From Micromonospora zamorensis (GTDB lineage: Bacteria > Actinomycetota > Actinomycetes > Mycobacteriales > Micromonosporaceae): a DNA stretch of 64,000 nucleotides. The translations under genes and the position numbers were made by a program. Below the pieces are notes generated by a model. It made no database searches and was not told where the DNA came from. It saw nothing but the letters and a program-made list of their open reading frames with translations. Location: positions 3,534,001 to 3,598,000 of the forward strand of contig NZ_LT607755.1 in assembly GCF_900090275.1 (NCBI RefSeq), written 5' to 3'. Below, one piece after another: positions 62,172-64,000 of this stretch. The first letter of the stretch is position 1, and every line of letters begins with the position of its first letter.

Positions 62172-63166
62172 CGCTGGCCTCCCTGGTTGGTGATCGCGCC
62201 CGCGGTGTCACGACGCAGCACGATGCGTTGGTAGAACAGGGCGAAGACGAGGCTCAGCAGGAACATGACGATGCTGATGGCGCTCGCGTAGCCGACCTCG
62301 AAGCGGCGGAAGCCGAACTGGTACATCGTGACGGCCAGCGTCTCCGAGGAGTGGATCGGACCACCGCCGGTGAGCACCCAGACCATGTCGAACAGCTGGA
62401 TGGTGCCGATGACGGACAGGAACACGCTGATCCGGATCGTCGGGCCGAGCAGGGGCAGAGTGACGTGCCGGAACGCCTGCCAGGCGGTGGCGCCGTCGGT
62501 GACCGCAGCCTCGGACAACTCCTTGGGGATTCCCTGCCGGGCGGCCAGGAAGAGCATCATGTAGAGGCCGAAGTACTTCCAGGACACCACCAGGAAGACG
62601 GCGAACAGCACGGTGTCCGGGTCGGCGAAGACCGCGCCCGCGTCGGCGCCCAGCCACCGGGAGACACCCTCGCCCAACCCTCGGTTCGGTGAGAACACCA
62701 GGGTGAACAGGACGGCCGTGGTGACCTCGGAGAGCACGTACGGGGCGAAGAAGATCAGCCGGTAGATGGCCCGGCCGCGAATCGGCTGGTTGAGGAGCAT
62801 GGCCAGGGCCAGCGCCACCGGCAGCTGCACGACCAGGGACAGCACCACCAGCACCAGGCCGCGCCTCAGGTCGCCGCGGAAGGTCGGGTCGCCGAAGGCG
62901 CGGGTGTAGTTGTCCAGCCCGATGAAGTTCTCCGGCAGCCCGAAGCCGTTCCACTTGTAGAGGCTGGCGTAGCCGGCCACCACGATGGGGGTGAGGACAA
63001 GTAGCAGGAACAGCGCCAGGGCAGGCGCCAGGAACACGGCGAGGACGCCACCCCGGCCCGGCCGGGGCTGGCGGCCGCGCTGTCGCGCGGTGCCCGGCCC
63101 CGGTGCCGGCGGATCGGTCGCCGTGTCGCCGCGCCTCGTGTCCGACACGGTCGATGGCCTGGTCAT
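62168..63166 (-). CDS. Carbohydrate ABC transporter permease (MalF-like)
   Basis: 332 residues. A Pro/Arg-rich cytoplasmic start (1-38) and about six transmembrane helices with EAA loop SEAAVTDGATAWQAFRHVTLP. Works as a heterodimer with the MalG-like subunit. Follows the solute-binding protein gene by 52 bases. Confidence 0.94.
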   Translation of the reverse strand: MTRPSTVSDTRRGDTATDPPAPGPGTARQRGRQPRPGRGGVLAVFLAPALALFLLLVLTPIVVAGYASLYKWNGFGLPENFIGLDNYTRAFGDPTFRGDLRRGLVLVVLSLVVQLPVALALAMLLNQPIRGRAIYRLIFFAPYVLSEVTTAVLFTLVFSPNRGLGEGVSRWLGADAGAVFADPDTVLFAVFLVVSWKYFGLYMMLFLAARQGIPKELSEAAVTDGATAWQAFRHVTLPLLGPTIRISVFLSVIGTIQLFDMVWVLTGGGPIHSSETLAVTMYQFGFRRFEVGYASAISIVMFLLSLVFALFYQRIVLRRDTAGAITNQGGQR

Positions 63167-63218
63167 GCCTGCTCCACTCGGGTTCTACGGCCGGCTACGG
63201 ATGGGTGATGGATCACGG

Positions 63219-64000
63219 TCAGACGGTCTTTGCCACCTGCGTGATGTCCTTGAGAATCGCCGCCGGCGACTTCTTGCCGGCGATGATCTCGGCGACGCTG
63301 TCGTTGATCTGCTGCCCGAGCGCGGGCGCGTACGCCTGGTCGAGGTAGAGCTGGAAGCCGGTGTTCTTGGCCAGGGTCTCCGCGACGACCTTGTTGTTGG
63401 CGTCGCTGATCGCCGAGGTGGCGTCCTTCACCGTGGGCAGCACCGCGCCGGTCTGCGCGGACCGCTTCTGGTTGTCGGCGCTGAGCAGGAACTTCAGGAA
63501 GTCGATGGTGGCGGCCGGCGCGTCCTTGCCGACGGCGAAACCGTTGCCGCCACCGAAGACCTCGGTCGCGGAGCCCTTGCCGCCGTCCACGGCCGGGAAC
63601 GGGAAGAAGCCGAGCTTGTCGCCGAGGCCCTTCTTGCTCGTGGAGCTGGACGCCTGCACCGCAGGTGCCCACTGCCCCATCAGCTCCATGGCCGCGCCGC
63701 CGTTGCCCATCGTGGCGGCCTGCCCGTCGGGCGAGCCGAACTCGGCGCCCAGGAACCCCTTCTGGAACGGCTGCAGGTCGACGAGCTCCTTGAGCCGCTC
63801 GCCGGCGGCGGCGAGGTCAGGGGTGTCGAAGTTCTTGTCGTCGACGGCCTTCTGCAACGCGCCCACGCCGCCGATGCGCATGGCGAGGTAGGACCAGTAG
63901 AAGTGGGCCGGCCACTTGTCCTTGCCGGCCAGGGCGACCGGGGTGATGCCGGCGGTCTTGAGCTTGCGGACCGCGTCGAGCAGGGCAGCCCAGGTGGCGG
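63219..64000 (-). CDS. Extracellular sugar-binding protein, 5' end beyond the window
   Basis: About 260 C-terminal residues of a family 1 solute-binding protein (MsmE/xylobiose-type). The frame runs through the right edge, so the signal peptide and lipobox are missing. Visible: WAALLDAVRKLKTAGITPVAL, PAHFYWSYLAMRIGG, GNGGAAMELMGQWA and FGGGNGFAVGKDAP. First gene of the importer operon (binding protein, two permeases, LacI). Ligand unknown. Confidence 0.92.
   Translation of the reverse strand, partial: ATWAALLDAVRKLKTAGITPVALAGKDKWPAHFYWSYLAMRIGGVGALQKAVDDKNFDTPDLAAAGERLKELVDLQPFQKGFLGAEFGSPDGQAATMGNGGAAMELMGQWAPAVQASSSTSKKGLGDKLGFFPFPAVDGGKGSATEVFGGGNGFAVGKDAPAATIDFLKFLLSADNQKRSAQTGAVLPTVKDATSAISDANNKVVAETLAKNTGFQLYLDQAYAPALGQQINDSVAEIIAGKKSPAAILKDITQVAKTV

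Overview
The window is about 70% G+C DNA with GTG/TTG starts, many leaderless -10 (TANNNT-like) promoters and a gene content (type VII-secretion-style toxins, YbaB/EspC partners, GH18, GH15, GH128, CE1-CBM13, CBM2, DUF4352, DUF4190, SEC-C) typical of a soil actinomycete, most likely Micromonosporaceae such as Micromonospora. I see no tRNA, rRNA, CRISPR array, IS element or prophage. This is chromosomal sequence with accessory islands set among saprophytic housekeeping genes.

Layout. (1) 1-10646, all on the minus strand: a Ser/Thr kinase, an SNF2-type helicase and a large adenine methylase cut by the left edge form a tight defence-like operon (compare DISARM class 1 DrmD/DrmMI). Upstream of it lies a YbaB-like / EspC-like / WXG-type toxin / immunity operon, and before that an HTH-methylase-specificity fusion with an unusual catalytic motif. 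(2) 10669-17923, plus strand: a DUF4352 lipoprotein, an OB-like anchored protein, an RNase H-like protein, an SMC/Rad50-like ATPase with a CxxC hook motif and its frameshifted small partner, a DUF4190 protein, a hypothetical protein and a membrane protein preceded by a short upstream ORF. (3) 17964-25228: GH15 glucoamylase/trehalase-like enzyme, aldo/keto reductase, an AraC/NmrA divergent pair, a SEC-C protein, an anchored hypothetical and a DUF2231 protein. (4) 25317-33777: secreted enzymes (S8 subtilase, S15-type hydrolase, C39-like protease with a long structured leader, DUF1996, DUF305). (5) 33799-41986: TetR/hydrolase operon divergent from an aldo/keto reductase, a second hydrolase, GNAT, LtrA, GH128 and an epimerase. 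(6) 42242-52029: secreted metalloprotease, lipoprotein, PPOX protein, BASS transporter, GH18 chitinase, an orphan EACC1-like protein and an M14 carboxypeptidase. (7) 52046-54715: a secreted toxin with Ca-binding repeats and a PD-(D/E)xK nuclease tail plus a candidate immunity gene. (8) 54987-64000: a clan-A glycosidase with CBM2 divergent from a CE1 esterase with CBM13, a second YbaB-like pair, a SanA/YdcF protein, and a sugar ABC operon (solute-binding protein, two permeases, LacI) running off the right edge.

The genes fit three jobs: polysaccharide and protein breakdown with sugar uptake, interbacterial competition (two independent toxin/immunity modules of different design), and probable phage defence or DNA processing (left-edge operon; RNase H/ATPase group). 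The best candidates for an undescribed system are the kinase-led helicase/methylase operon, the toxin whose tail carries a caspase/CPD-like His-Gly...Ser-Cys signature, and the SMC-like ATPase with RNase H and a small helical partner. Two long palindromes (20720-20783 and 30876-30955) with the same stem / 3x3 bulge / stem design may be dispersed repeat elements. Assignments are made by eye from motifs; no database search was run.
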